Part shown: piece by piece, positions 40,846-49,635 of the stretch
Position numbering within the stretch: position 1 is the stretch's first letter
How the letters are laid out: every line of letters begins with the position of its first letter
DNA from: CAG-115 sp051882595
GTDB lineage: Bacteria > Bacillota > Clostridia > Oscillospirales > Ruminococcaceae
Assembly: GCA_051882595.1 (NCBI GenBank)
Contig: JBJESD010000013.1
Coordinates: 5,661 to 69,660, forward strand
Direction: 5' to 3'
DNA length: 64,000 bases
Position numbers and translations under genes: made by a program
The notes under the pieces: generated by a model
Told to the model about the DNA's origin: nothing
Seen by the model: the letters and a program-made list of their open reading frames with translations, nothing else
The model's database searches: none

Positions 40846-40930
40846 ATTATATCAAATATTACTGTTTGGTGTTGACAAAAAAGCTTTTTGGTGCTATAAT
40901 ATTTATAATAACACCGATTGGTGCTATAAT
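40846..40930. promoter_or_regulatory. Divergent regulatory region with repeated TTGGTG operators
   Basis: TTTGGTGTT (~40864-40872), TTTGGTGCT (~40887-40895) and ATTGGTGCT (~40917-40925) recur, and AACACC at 40911-40916 forms an inverted pair with the last one. They overlap the -35/-10 of the zinc-ribbon promoter and the -35 region of a minus-strand TATAAT (40851-40846) for the regulator. This is a likely binding region for the adjacent XRE protein. Confidence 0.6.
40872..40900 (+). promoter_or_regulatory. Promoter for the double zinc-ribbon membrane protein
   Basis: TTGACA (40872-40877) and TATAAT (40895-40900) are perfect boxes with 17 bases between. A second TATAAT at 40925-40930 follows the third operator copy. 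Confidence 0.8.
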
Positions 40931-40956
40931 ATGACATATTATGAGGTGGTATTTAT

Positions 40957-41832
40957 ATGTATTGTTCAAAGTGTGGTCAGCAAATTGCAGATGATGCGGT
41001 ATTCTGTCAAAAGTGCGGAACTGCGGTGAATGATAAGGCTCCTTCGGCTGCTAGTACTCCACAGGTATCCAATAAAAAGCAAATAACTATTCCTGATGAA
41101 GAAAAAGAGAAGAAAATGAGATTAATTAAGCAGTACTGCGTGCATAATCTAATAATTGTAGCTTTCATTATTTCTTTCCTTGCAACGAAAGGATTCAATT
41201 TCTTTTTTATTGATTCGGCTGAATTAGCTCATACAGCTTTTCGTTCCAGTATGTCTTATAAAGATATAGTCGACGTTTTGTGGAGCAGTACAGGATGGAT
41301 TTATTACTTAGTTTGTTTGCCAGTAATTTTGGAAATTGCTTTTGAAACGTATAGGTGTATTATTGAGCCTTATAAAAATCGAAGTTTTAATAAACAATAT
41401 ACTCGGTTTCATGCTTCCTGCTTAGCTGATGCTTTCATAGCAATAATTATTTTCTTTGTAATTGCAGTTTTTGGTTTTCCGCAACTCGGCGATGAGTTTG
41501 TATGGTGTAAGTTAGAGTGGTACATACTGTTTTTTATTGGATGTGTATTGTTTGTTTTTGTTTTTAGCCGTCTATTTATGTCAAGGCTTTATAGACTAGC
41601 GGCTGAAGCTGAGTTTTCAAATTTGAAATCAAATCTTTTACCGCCTGACACGACTAAGACAATTGACAATAAAGCACCTGATTTCATGAAAAACAAAGTT
41701 GAATCTGCGCTTTCGAAGCTAACTACGATGTCTGACGAAGATTCACAATCTGACAAATGGATCTGCAAAAGCTGCGGCACTCCAAACGAGAAGCTCAGCG
41801 GTCAGTGCAAGGGCTGCGGAAAATATAAGTAA
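40957..41832 (+). CDS. Membrane protein with a zinc ribbon at each end
   Basis: The 291-residue protein has an N-terminal zinc ribbon (C3, C6, C17, C20; MYCSKCGQQIADDAVFCQKCG), about four transmembrane helices (~57-75, 110-130, 150-172, 187-207), a soluble linker, and a second zinc ribbon at the very C-terminus (C270, C273, C284, C287). Both ribbons are predicted on the same, cytoplasmic, side. The coding DNA is clearly more AT-rich than its neighbours, which suggests acquisition. A GAGGTGG ribosome site and an XRE-controlled promoter precede it. The function is unknown. Confidence 0.75.
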   Translation: MYCSKCGQQIADDAVFCQKCGTAVNDKAPSAASTPQVSNKKQITIPDEEKEKKMRLIKQYCVHNLIIVAFIISFLATKGFNFFFIDSAELAHTAFRSSMSYKDIVDVLWSSTGWIYYLVCLPVILEIAFETYRCIIEPYKNRSFNKQYTRFHASCLADAFIAIIIFFVIAVFGFPQLGDEFVWCKLEWYILFFIGCVLFVFVFSRLFMSRLYRLAAEAEFSNLKSNLLPPDTTKTIDNKAPDFMKNKVESALSKLTTMSDEDSQSDKWICKSCGTPNEKLSGQCKGCGKYK

Positions 41833-41856
41833 ATCAAAAACATAGTGCAATAGTAA

Positions 41857-41884
41857 GCCGTTTTCAATATTGAGAACGGCTTTT
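41857..41884 (+). terminator. Terminator after the zinc-ribbon gene
   Basis: GCCGTTTTCAAT (41857-41868) and ATTGAGAACGGC (41869-41880) pair with one wobble and are followed by TTTTC. Confidence 0.75.
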
Positions 41885-41890
41885 CTGTGC

Positions 41891-41919
41891 TTGAAAAAAA
41901 TCGGATAATATGCTATACT
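41891..41919 (+). promoter_or_regulatory. Promoter for the aldo/keto reductase
   Basis: TTGAAA (41891-41896) and TATACT (41914-41919) have a 17-base spacer. Confidence 0.65.
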
Positions 41920-41958
41920 GGGTATACAGATTGATTTCATTTATCAGGAGGGCATAAT

Positions 41959-42954
41959 ATGTACACACCCAACGAACACCGCTACGAGAAAATGAAATAC
42001 AACCGCTGCGGAAAAAGCGGTCTTAAGCTGTCGGCAGTATCACTGGGCTTCTGGCAGAATTTCGGATATCTCGACAATTTCGCTAACATGGAAAATATGG
42101 TGCACACCGCATTCGACCTCGGAATAACGCACTTCGACCTCGCCAACAATTACGGAAATCCCTATAACGGCTCTGCTGAGGAGAATTTCGGTAAAATCCT
42201 TGACCGCGGCATGAGAGGATACCGCGACGAAATGTGTATCTCCACAAAGGCAGGCTATGATATGTGGCAAGGTCCCTATGGCGATAAGAACGGCTCGCGC
42301 AAGTATCTGATATCTTCGCTTGACCAATCGCTGAAACGCATGGGGCTTGATTATGTTGATATCTTCTATCACCATGTCCCCGACCCGGGAGATACTCCAA
42401 TCGAGGAGACCGCACTCGCTCTTGACCACATAACAAGGCAGGGCAAGGCGCTTTATGTCGGTATCTCCAATTATAACGCTGCTCAGACAGAGGAGATAAC
42501 CAAGATATTCAAGGAGCTTCGCACACCGTTTATCGTAAATCAGCCGAGCTATTCCATGCTTAACCGCTGGATAGAGCGCGATGGTCTTGACAGGCTTGCA
42601 GTGCAGCAGGGCTTTGGACTGGCTGTGTTTTCTCCGCTGTATCAGGGTCTGCTTACAGACCGCTATCTCAACGGAATTCCCGAGGACTCCAGAATAGGCA
42701 AGGGAAGAACATGGATAACTAACGAGCTTACCGAGCAGATGATCGCAAAGCTTAACAGCCTTAACAATATCGCGGCGGCAAGAGGACAAAAGCTGTCCCA
42801 GATGGCATTGTCTTGGGTGCTCAATAATCCTGCTGTTACAACGGTACTCATCGGCGCTTCACGTCCCGAGCAGATTATAGATAATGTCGCTGCTGTTGAT
42901 AAGCTAAGCTTTACGGATGAAGAAATCTCAGAAATCAATGCTGTGCTTGAATAA
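41959..42954 (+). CDS. Aldo/keto reductase, YghZ/Gpr-like
   Basis: The 331-residue NADPH-dependent TIM-barrel reductase has the catalytic tetrad Asp60, Tyr65 (HFDLANNYG), Lys97 (ISTKAG) and His138 (IFYHHVPD). The GSAEENFGKIL and SRKYLISSLDQSLKRMGLDYVDI segments place it with the YghZ group, which includes L-glyceraldehyde 3-phosphate reductase and methylglyoxal-detoxifying enzymes. The exact substrate is unknown. A CAGGAGGGC ribosome site precedes ATG 41959. It is monocistronic with its own promoter and terminator. Confidence 0.9.
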   Translation: MYTPNEHRYEKMKYNRCGKSGLKLSAVSLGFWQNFGYLDNFANMENMVHTAFDLGITHFDLANNYGNPYNGSAEENFGKILDRGMRGYRDEMCISTKAGYDMWQGPYGDKNGSRKYLISSLDQSLKRMGLDYVDIFYHHVPDPGDTPIEETALALDHITRQGKALYVGISNYNAAQTEEITKIFKELRTPFIVNQPSYSMLNRWIERDGLDRLAVQQGFGLAVFSPLYQGLLTDRYLNGIPEDSRIGKGRTWITNELTEQMIAKLNSLNNIAAARGQKLSQMALSWVLNNPAVTTVLIGASRPEQIIDNVAAVDKLSFTDEEISEINAVLE

Positions 42955-42968
42955 GCTCGCCATACTGA

Positions 42969-42994
42969 ACTGCCGCCATATTGGCGGCAGTTTT
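42969..42994 (+). terminator. Terminator after the aldo/keto reductase
   Basis: ACTGCCGCC (42969-42977) pairs with GGCGGCAGT (42983-42991) around a five-base loop, followed by TTTTC. Confidence 0.8.
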
Positions 42995-43048
42995 CATGCA
43001 TTTGTTACCTTATTTTCATCTGTTTTTTCTTTTACTGATAAAAACCAC

Positions 43049-43077
43049 TTGCAAAAAATACCGCGTTATGCTATAAT
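43049..43077 (+). promoter_or_regulatory. Promoter for hom and the downstream cluster
   Basis: TTGCAA (43049-43054) and TATAAT (43072-43077) have a 17-base spacer. The leader of ~120 nt contains a GCGGT/ACCGC hairpin (43112-43132) and further GC-rich pairing, but no T-box sequence. Confidence 0.7.
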
Positions 43078-43201
43078 ATTAAAGATAATAAATAGAACAA
43101 GGGAGTATTCTGCGGTTTTTGCTAATGACCGCGCAGAGCGTCGGTTTACGGCGTGTTGGGGCTGTTTGCGCCGCGGAGTGCTTCGGGAAAGGATGTTTAC
43201 A

Positions 43202-44428
43202 ATGGCAAAAATAGCTGTACTGGGTTATGGCGTAGTAGGCTCGGGAACTGTCGAAGTTTTCTACAAAAACAAGGAGAGCCTTGAGAAAAAAGCTGGACAG
43301 GAGCTGGACATCAAATATATCCTTGATATAAGAGATTTTGAGGATAGCCCCTACAAGGATAAGTTTGTAAAGGATTTCGATATTATCCTCAACGATCCCG
43401 AGGTTACTGTCATTGCCGAGGTTATCGGAGGACTTAAGTTCTCATACCCTTACGTTAAGTCTACACTTAACGCCGGCAAGAGCGTGGTTACCTCCAATAA
43501 GGAGCTTGTCGCAGCAAAGGGTGCCGAGCTGCTTGCAATCGCAAAGGAAAAGAATGTAAACTTCTTCTTTGAAGCCAGCGTAGGCGGCGGTATTCCTATC
43601 ATTAAGCCAATGCATGCTTGTCTTGAAGCCAACGAGATCAATGAGATCGCAGGTATACTCAACGGAACGACAAACTTCATCCTTACAAAGATGATACGCG
43701 ACGGAATGGGCTTTGGCGAGGCGCTTAAGATAGCTCAGGATCTGGGTTATGCAGAGCGCGACCCCTCTGCCGATGTCGAGGGTCACGATACCTGCCGCAA
43801 GATATGCATTCTTGCTTCTCTTGCTTTCGGCAGACACGTTTACCCCGAAAGCGTACATACCGAGGGTATTACAAAGGTAACTCTCGAGGATGTTGAGTAC
43901 AGCGACAGCTATGGCGCAAAAATCAAGCTTATCGGCTGTGCAAAGCGCGAAGAGGGCGGAAACGTTTCTATCGGAGTTTTCCCGGCGGTCATCAAGGACG
44001 AGAGCCAGCTTGCAGGAGTAAACGATGTGTTCAATGCGATACTGGTTCGCGGCGACGCTACCGGCGATGTTGTTTTCTACGGCAAGGGTGCAGGAAAGCT
44101 TCCTACTGCCAGTGCGGTAGTATCTGACATCGTTTCTGCCGCAAAGCACGATAACACCAGTGTTTCTCTTACATGGAGCGACAGCGAGCAGAGCTTCATC
44201 AACAGCTTTGACAGCTTCAGCTGCGCCGATTATATCCGCGTTAAGGGTGCGTCTAAGGAGGCGGTAAGTGCCGCCTTTGGAGATGTGGTTTTCCTTTCCA
44301 GAAAGAATGCTCCGGCAGGAGAGCTTGCATTTATCACTCCCGTTATGGCAGAGTCTGACGCGGTTGCTGCTTGCGAGAAGCTTATCGGTGCGGATGTTCT
44401 CTCAAGAATTCGCGTACTTGAGTATTGA
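43202..44428 (+). CDS. hom: Homoserine dehydrogenase
   Basis: The 408-residue enzyme reduces aspartate semialdehyde to homoserine for threonine and methionine. Evidence includes the Rossmann loop LGYGVVGSGTVEVF, the VTSNKELVA segment, the catalytic NGTTNFILTKM and DPSADVEGHD motifs, and a C-terminal ACT-like region (~330-408) for feedback control. ATG 43202 sits eight bases after GGGAAAGGA; the frame remains open far upstream, but that part crosses the promoter. It leads into pyrH 26 bases downstream, an unusual position for hom. Confidence 0.95.
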   Translation: MAKIAVLGYGVVGSGTVEVFYKNKESLEKKAGQELDIKYILDIRDFEDSPYKDKFVKDFDIILNDPEVTVIAEVIGGLKFSYPYVKSTLNAGKSVVTSNKELVAAKGAELLAIAKEKNVNFFFEASVGGGIPIIKPMHACLEANEINEIAGILNGTTNFILTKMIRDGMGFGEALKIAQDLGYAERDPSADVEGHDTCRKICILASLAFGRHVYPESVHTEGITKVTLEDVEYSDSYGAKIKLIGCAKREEGGNVSIGVFPAVIKDESQLAGVNDVFNAILVRGDATGDVVFYGKGAGKLPTASAVVSDIVSAAKHDNTSVSLTWSDSEQSFINSFDSFSCADYIRVKGASKEAVSAAFGDVVFLSRKNAPAGELAFITPVMAESDAVAACEKLIGADVLSRIRVLEY

Positions 44429-44454
44429 TTAACAGCTTAATTCGGAGGTAAACT

Positions 44455-45183
44455 ATGGGTGAGATTACACCAAAGTACAAAAGGGTTCTCCTTAAGCTGA
44501 GCGGCGAGGCTCTCTCGGGAGAAAAGGGGATAGGTCTTGACCTTCCTACAATCGAAAATATTTGTTCCAGCATAAAAAAGTGCGTTGATATCGGCTGCGA
44601 GATAGGTATTGTTGTCGGCGGCGGAAACTTCTGGCGCGGACGTTCCTCCGAGGGAATGGACAGAGCCAGAGCTGACCATATCGGTATGCTTGCAACTACC
44701 ATGAATGCTCTTGCCGTTGCGGATGTTCTTGAAAATCTCGGCTGCGTTGTTCGTGTTCAGACGGCAATAACAATGCAGCAGGTTGCAGAGCCGTTTATTC
44801 TCGGAAAGGCTATCCGTCACCTTGAAAAGGGCAGAGTCGTTATCTTCGGCTGCGGAACGGGAAATCCTTTCTTCTCGACAGACAGTGCAGCTTCGCTGAG
44901 AGCCGCAGAGCTTAATGCAGATATTATCCTAAAGGCTACTATGGTGGATGGAATCTACGACAAGGATCCCAAGAAATTCCCCGATGCCCAGAAGTATGAT
45001 GTTATCACGCATCACGATATACTCGTAAAGAGATTGCAGGTAATGGACAGCGCCGCTGCCGCTATCTGCACCGAAAATAACATTCCGATAATCGTTTTTG
45101 ACCTTAACCGCCCCGATAACATCCTTGACGCGGTTATGGGCAAGCCTGTCGGAACACTTGTAACAAAGCATAAGCCCGAATAA
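44455..45183 (+). CDS. pyrH: Uridylate kinase
   Basis: The 242-residue bacterial UMP kinase has KRVLLKLSGEALSG at the N-terminus, the VVGGGNFWRG glycine loop and the ATMVDGIYDKDPKKFPDA nucleotide-binding segment, as expected for the amino-acid-kinase fold. It produces UDP for RNA, DNA and wall precursors. GGAGG precedes ATG 44455. frr follows within 40 bases, as in most bacteria. Confidence 0.97.
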   Translation: MGEITPKYKRVLLKLSGEALSGEKGIGLDLPTIENICSSIKKCVDIGCEIGIVVGGGNFWRGRSSEGMDRARADHIGMLATTMNALAVADVLENLGCVVRVQTAITMQQVAEPFILGKAIRHLEKGRVVIFGCGTGNPFFSTDSAASLRAAELNADIILKATMVDGIYDKDPKKFPDAQKYDVITHHDILVKRLQVMDSAAAAICTENNIPIIVFDLNRPDNILDAVMGKPVGTLVTKHKPE

Positions 45184-45220
45184 TTTATAGTATACGCCTT
45201 TCGGCAGAATGGAGATTGTT

Positions 45221-45775
45221 ATGAAAGAATTACTCGACAACACCAAAGAAAGAATGGGAAAATGTATTACGGCTCTCGAAAGCGAGCTTAACACTATCCG
45301 TGCAGGACGTGCTGATCCGCGCGTGCTTGACAGAATTACCGTTGAATATTACGGTACGGAAACACCCGTAAATCAGATGGCTTCCATATCTGTTGCGGAG
45401 GCTCGTATACTTGTTGTATCGCCATACGACGCTACTTCCCTCAAGGCAATTGAGAAGGCTATCCAGGCAAGCGATCTTGGCATCAATCCCACAAACGACG
45501 GTAAATGCCTGAGAATAGTATTTCCGCAGCTCACAGAGGAGCGCAGAAAGGAGCTGTCAAAGCAGGTAAGCAAGACCTGTGAGGACAGCAAGGTAGCAGT
45601 CCGCAATGTTCGCCGCGACGCTCTTGATAAGCTTAAGGCAAAGAAAAAGGCGAACGAGATCACAGAGGATGATCAGAAAGACGGCGAGAAGAATATCCAG
45701 AAGCTGACCGATAAATTCATCGAGGAGATTGACAAAATCGGCGCCGCTAAGGAAAAGGAGATCATGTCAATCTGA
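45221..45775 (+). CDS. frr: Ribosome recycling factor
   Basis: The 184-residue tRNA-mimic protein splits post-termination ribosomes with EF-G. The SELNTIRAGRADP motif and the LTEERRKELSKQV and VAVRNVRRDALDKLK helices are diagnostic. ATG 45221 is preferred over ATG 45209 because GGAG at 45211-45214 lies six bases upstream and the length then matches the family. The stop overlaps the uppS start by one base. Confidence 0.97.
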   Translation: MKELLDNTKERMGKCITALESELNTIRAGRADPRVLDRITVEYYGTETPVNQMASISVAEARILVVSPYDATSLKAIEKAIQASDLGINPTNDGKCLRIVFPQLTEERRKELSKQVSKTCEDSKVAVRNVRRDALDKLKAKKKANEITEDDQKDGEKNIQKLTDKFIEEIDKIGAAKEKEIMSI

Positions 45776-46479
45776 TGGCGAATGCAACAGTTCCGCGTCA
45801 TGTCGGAATTATCATGGATGGAAACGGCAGATGGGCAAAAAAGCGTGGTATGCCACGCAATATGGGTCATAAGCAAGGCGCCGCGGTCTTTAAGAAGACG
45901 ATCAACTGGTGCCGCGAGCTTGGTATAGAATGTGCTACGTTTTATGCTTTTTCGACTGAGAACTGGCGCAGACCGCAGGAAGAAGTAAACGGAATAATGA
46001 ATCTTCTGCGGCAGTACATCAAGGATATACGCGCTGCTGCAAAAGAGGATATCCGTATTATTATCATCGGTGATATCAAGCGGTTTGATGAGGATATTCA
46101 AAAAGAGCTTACCGAAATCCAGCAGGACTCCGCAAATAACAAAGGTTTTATCACTGCCATAGCGCTTAATTACGGCGGCAGAGCTGAGATAACAAAGGCT
46201 GCTGCGGAATTGGCGGAGCTTGTTTCAAACGGTGAATTGGCTGCATCCGAAATTACGGAAGAGCTTATTGAGCAGCATCTGTACACTGCCGAGATGCCGC
46301 CGCTGGATCTTATTATCAGACCAAGCGGAGAGCAGCGCTTGTCCAACTTTATGATATGGCAGGCAGCTTATGCAGAATTCCTGTTCATGGACATTCTTTG
46401 GCCCGATTTTAGCAAAAAAGATCTTGAATACGCTGTCGAGGTCTATGCCTCACGCAATCGCAGATACGGCGCTGTTTGA
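45775..46479 (+). CDS. uppS: Undecaprenyl diphosphate synthase (isoprenyl transferase)
   Basis: The 234-residue cis-prenyltransferase makes the lipid carrier for wall synthesis. HVGIIMDGNGRWAKKRG contains the catalytic Asp, and RIIIIGDIKRF, ALNYGGRAEI and the LIIRPSGEQRLSNFMIWQ signature follow. The frr stop and uppS start share a base (TGATG), so the genes are coupled. Confidence 0.96.
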   Translation: MANATVPRHVGIIMDGNGRWAKKRGMPRNMGHKQGAAVFKKTINWCRELGIECATFYAFSTENWRRPQEEVNGIMNLLRQYIKDIRAAAKEDIRIIIIGDIKRFDEDIQKELTEIQQDSANNKGFITAIALNYGGRAEITKAAAELAELVSNGELAASEITEELIEQHLYTAEMPPLDLIIRPSGEQRLSNFMIWQAAYAEFLFMDILWPDFSKKDLEYAVEVYASRNRRYGAV

Positions 46480-46496
46480 GGGGAAGGACCTTATAA

Positions 46497-47333
46497 ATGT
46501 TAAAAAGAATCATCTCAGCTTTGGTAGGAATTTTAATTGGCATAGCATTCTTAATTATTGATAATATCTGGGTGTATGCTGTGGTTGTCTCTTTTTTCGG
46601 CACTGTTGGCACATGGGAGCTTATCGGTGCTGTTAAGTGCCGCGAGTTCAAGCTGCTTACTGCATCCTGCCTTGTTTATGCTGCGGGTGTTCCTTTTCTT
46701 GCGTTATTTGGGCTTACACAGCTGTGGTTGCCTGTATTTGCTTCTTTTATGTTCCTGCTTTGCGCAATAATGCTGACTAAGCATAGACGCATTAAGTTTG
46801 AACACATCGCCATGTGTGGTTCCGGTGCGCTTCTTATCTCTCTTTCTCTGAGTTGTGTTATTCTTTTCAGATATACGGCTGATGCAAGTGACCGCGCTCT
46901 TGGAGTGTATTTCTTTTTGTACTTGTTGTTTTGTGCATGGTTCGGTGATTCCGGCGCTTATTTTGTCGGCACATTTCTTGGAAAGCATCCGCTGTGCCCA
47001 AACATCAGTCCCAAAAAGACCGTTGAGGGCTTTTTAGGCGGTATTGTTACTGTTGGAGCTGTTGTCTTTATAACAACGCTGATATTCAATAATTTTGTTT
47101 TCTCCGAACCGCGTATCAATTACCTTGTTGTAATCGTTGTTGGAATGATTGCTTCGGTGTTCGGGGTATTCGGCGACCTTTCCGCTTCGGTAATAAAGCG
47201 CGAATACGGTGTTAAGGATTTCGGAAATATCATGCCCGGCCACGGAGGAGTGCTTGACAGATTTGACAGCGTTATCTTTGTTGCCCCGTTTGTTTACATT
47301 ATATTCAAGTATTTAAGCCCCACTTTTGCATAA
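46497..47333 (+). CDS. cdsA: Phosphatidate cytidylyltransferase
   Basis: The 278-residue polytopic membrane enzyme makes CDP-diacylglycerol. About seven or eight hydrophobic helices are visible. The C-terminal CdsA signature is spread over SPKKTVEGFLGG, SVFGVFGDLSASVIKREYGVKDFGNIMPGHGGVLDRFDS. GGGGAAGGA lies upstream of ATG 46497. A hairpin follows before dxr. Confidence 0.95.
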   Translation: MLKRIISALVGILIGIAFLIIDNIWVYAVVVSFFGTVGTWELIGAVKCREFKLLTASCLVYAAGVPFLALFGLTQLWLPVFASFMFLLCAIMLTKHRRIKFEHIAMCGSGALLISLSLSCVILFRYTADASDRALGVYFFLYLLFCAWFGDSGAYFVGTFLGKHPLCPNISPKKTVEGFLGGIVTVGAVVFITTLIFNNFVFSEPRINYLVVIVVGMIASVFGVFGDLSASVIKREYGVKDFGNIMPGHGGVLDRFDSVIFVAPFVYIIFKYLSPTFA

Positions 47334-47389
47334 TTTCGGCTTGTCTGCTTATAATTTTTGCAGCCGGGTTTGCTGTGGGTGATTACCTG

Positions 47390-47411
47390 CCCATTCACTG
47401 ACGTGAATGGG
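47390..47411 (+). terminator. Hairpin between cdsA and dxr
   Basis: CCCATTCAC (47390-47398) and GTGAATGGG (47403-47411) form a perfect nine-pair stem with a TGAC loop and a T-rich tail (GGTTTTGTT). It may be a partial terminator that modulates expression of dxr-rseP-ispG-polC. Confidence 0.55.
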
Positions 47412-47439
47412 TGGTTTTGTTAGAAAGTATTGTTTTGTT

Positions 47440-48585
47440 ATGACTGATATTGTTTTGCTTGGTTCAACCGGTTCTATCGGCGCGCAGACATTAGATGTGT
47501 GCAGGGCGCATAATATTAAGGTGAAAGCTTTATCCGCCAACACTTCTGTACAAAAGCTTGAGGAGCAGGCACGTCTGTTTCATCCCGAGTATGTCTGCAT
47601 ACACGACAAAAACTGCTATAAGGATATGTCGCAAAGGCTTTCGGATACCGATATTAAGGTACTTACCGGTATGGATGGACTGCTTGAATTGGCTCAGCTG
47701 CCGTGTGGAACTGTTGTTAATTCCGTTGTTGGAATGGTTGGTATGCTTCCAACCATTGCCGCTGCAAAGGCAGGCAGACGAATTGCCCTTGCCAATAAAG
47801 AGACCCTTGTTGCAGGCGGCAGTATCGTTATGGATTGTGTAAAGGCAAACGGCGCACAGCTTCTTCCTATCGACAGTGAGCATTCTGCGATTTTCCAGTG
47901 CCTTATGGGGGCACAGGGCAATCCTTTTGAAAAGATATATCTCACTGCTTCCGGAGGTCCGTTTTTCGGGATGAAAAAGGATGAGCTTAAGCAAGTCACG
48001 ATAGAAAATGCGTTAAATCATCCCAATTGGTCGATGGGCGCAAAGATAACGATAGACAGCGCAACGCTGATGAATAAAGGTCTTGAGCTTATCGAAGCTG
48101 TTCATCTTTTCAATGCCCGTCCAGAACAGATTGAGATAGTAGTTCACAGACAGAGCATCATTCATTCCGCGGTACAGTTTGCCGACGGCGCTGTCATTGC
48201 TCAGCTTGGCTCGGCTGATATGCGGCTTCCGATACAGCTTGCGCTTACTTATCCTGAACGCTTGGCTTGTCCGGCAAAACCGTTCTCGCTGTTTGAGCTT
48301 GCTGCTCTTACATTCGACAGAGCCGATGAAGACACCTTTGTGTGCCTTGCTGCTGCAAAAAAGGCAATCTCTTTGGGCGGCAGCGCACCTTGTATCATAA
48401 ACTGCGCAAATGAAGCCGCAGTGGCTCTGTTCCTTGGCGGTAAGATACGCTTTCTTGATATCGGCGAGGCTGTATGCGCGGCACTTGAAGAACTTCCGAT
48501 TGTCGCCGAACCGTCTGTTGATGACCTGTTGGAAACTCAGCACAACGCAGAAGAATTCGTTCGCGTAAAATATGGAGGTTATTGA
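47440..48585 (+). CDS. dxr: 1-deoxy-D-xylulose 5-phosphate reductoisomerase
   Basis: The 381-residue NADPH enzyme makes 2-C-methyl-D-erythritol 4-phosphate in the MEP isoprenoid pathway. LLGSTGSIGAQTLDV is the dinucleotide loop, LANKETLVAGG follows, and PIDSEHSAIFQ carries the metal ligands. ATG 47440 gives the standard N-terminus MTDIVLLGS; the upstream in-frame ATG 47407 lies inside a hairpin stem. The ribosome site is poor (AGAAAG), perhaps limiting translation. The stop overlaps the rseP start. Confidence 0.95.
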   Translation: MTDIVLLGSTGSIGAQTLDVCRAHNIKVKALSANTSVQKLEEQARLFHPEYVCIHDKNCYKDMSQRLSDTDIKVLTGMDGLLELAQLPCGTVVNSVVGMVGMLPTIAAAKAGRRIALANKETLVAGGSIVMDCVKANGAQLLPIDSEHSAIFQCLMGAQGNPFEKIYLTASGGPFFGMKKDELKQVTIENALNHPNWSMGAKITIDSATLMNKGLELIEAVHLFNARPEQIEIVVHRQSIIHSAVQFADGAVIAQLGSADMRLPIQLALTYPERLACPAKPFSLFELAALTFDRADEDTFVCLAAAKKAISLGGSAPCIINCANEAAVALFLGGKIRFLDIGEAVCAALEELPIVAEPSVDDLLETQHNAEEFVRVKYGGY

Positions 48586-49634
48586 TGCAGATCGTATTTG
48601 CAATTATCGCTTTCTGTTTTATTATTCTTATTCACGAGTTAGGCCACTTTGTTGCTGCAAAGCTAAGCGGAATTCAGGTGAATGAGTTTTCTATCGGCAT
48701 GGGACCCGTGCTTTTCCGTTGGGGAAAAGGTGAAACAAAGTACTCTTTTCGGCTTCTGCCGATCGGTGGATTTGTTTCTATGGAGGGCGAGGACGGAAGC
48801 AGTGATAATCCTCGTGCATTCAATCGCCGCCCGATATGGAAACGCATGATAGTTATCCTCGCAGGCGCGATAATGAACCTCATTCTAGGCTTTTTTGTAA
48901 CGCTAGGTTTTCTCGGCACTTGTGATGATATTGCGACAACTACTGTCAGCGGTTTTCGCGGAAGCTCCGTCAGCAGCTCACAGCTTAATGTCGGTGACAA
49001 AATTACAGCGATAGATGGACTTCCGATATTTACTTCCAGCGATATCGTATATAAGCTGCAAAATTCTGACACAAAGAATGAAGCAGGTAATCTCACTATC
49101 GACATCACCGTACTTCGCAATGGCGAGAAAGTGCTGCTTAAGGATGTTGAGTTTGCCACTAAACTGAATGAGGACGGCACAGGGTCGGTTTATCTTGACT
49201 TTACTGTTCTTCCGATGGAGCGTACTTTTGTCAATATGATAAGCGAGAGCTTTCGCGAGTCGCTTTCAATAGGCAGAATTATAATAATGACGCTTGTGGA
49301 TATGCTGCGCGGTAAGTATGGAATAAACGACCTTTCGGGACCTGTCGGTGTTGTTCAGGTCGTTAGCGAGACCATCGCCACCCAGGAGGTATGGCTTCCG
49401 GATTTCCTTTACCTGTTTGCATTCCTCACCATTAACGTCGGCGTATTCAATCTTCTTCCTATTCCTGCACTGGACGGATGCCGTTTTCTCTTCCTGATTA
49501 TAGAAGCCATCCGCAGAAAACCGCTTAAGCCGGAAACCGAGGGAATGGTGCATTTTGTCGGATTTGCGGTTCTTATGCTGCTTATGCTGGTCGTTACCTT
49601 TAACGATGTTGCAAAGCTTTTTGTGGGAGGTTGA
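48585..49634 (+). CDS. rseP: Intramembrane zinc metalloprotease RseP/RasP
   Basis: The 349-residue site-2 protease has HELGH (17-21) in the first transmembrane helix, one PDZ domain (~110-190, LNVGDKITAIDGLPI), and the second metal motif NLLPIPALDG near 285. It cleaves membrane-bound anti-sigma factors and signal-peptide remnants. ATG 48585 overlaps the dxr stop, with TGGAGG seven bases upstream. Its position between dxr and ispG is conserved in Firmicutes. Confidence 0.95.
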   Translation: MQIVFAIIAFCFIILIHELGHFVAAKLSGIQVNEFSIGMGPVLFRWGKGETKYSFRLLPIGGFVSMEGEDGSSDNPRAFNRRPIWKRMIVILAGAIMNLILGFFVTLGFLGTCDDIATTTVSGFRGSSVSSSQLNVGDKITAIDGLPIFTSSDIVYKLQNSDTKNEAGNLTIDITVLRNGEKVLLKDVEFATKLNEDGTGSVYLDFTVLPMERTFVNMISESFRESLSIGRIIIMTLVDMLRGKYGINDLSGPVGVVQVVSETIATQEVWLPDFLYLFAFLTINVGVFNLLPIPALDGCRFLFLIIEAIRRKPLKPETEGMVHFVGFAVLMLLMLVVTFNDVAKLFVGG

Positions 49635-49635
49635 T

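Noticed and set aside
43078..43201. Possible T-box or threonine attenuator in the hom leader
   Set aside because: There is a hairpin, but neither the T-box consensus nor a run of regulatory codons or a terminator with U tract can be found.
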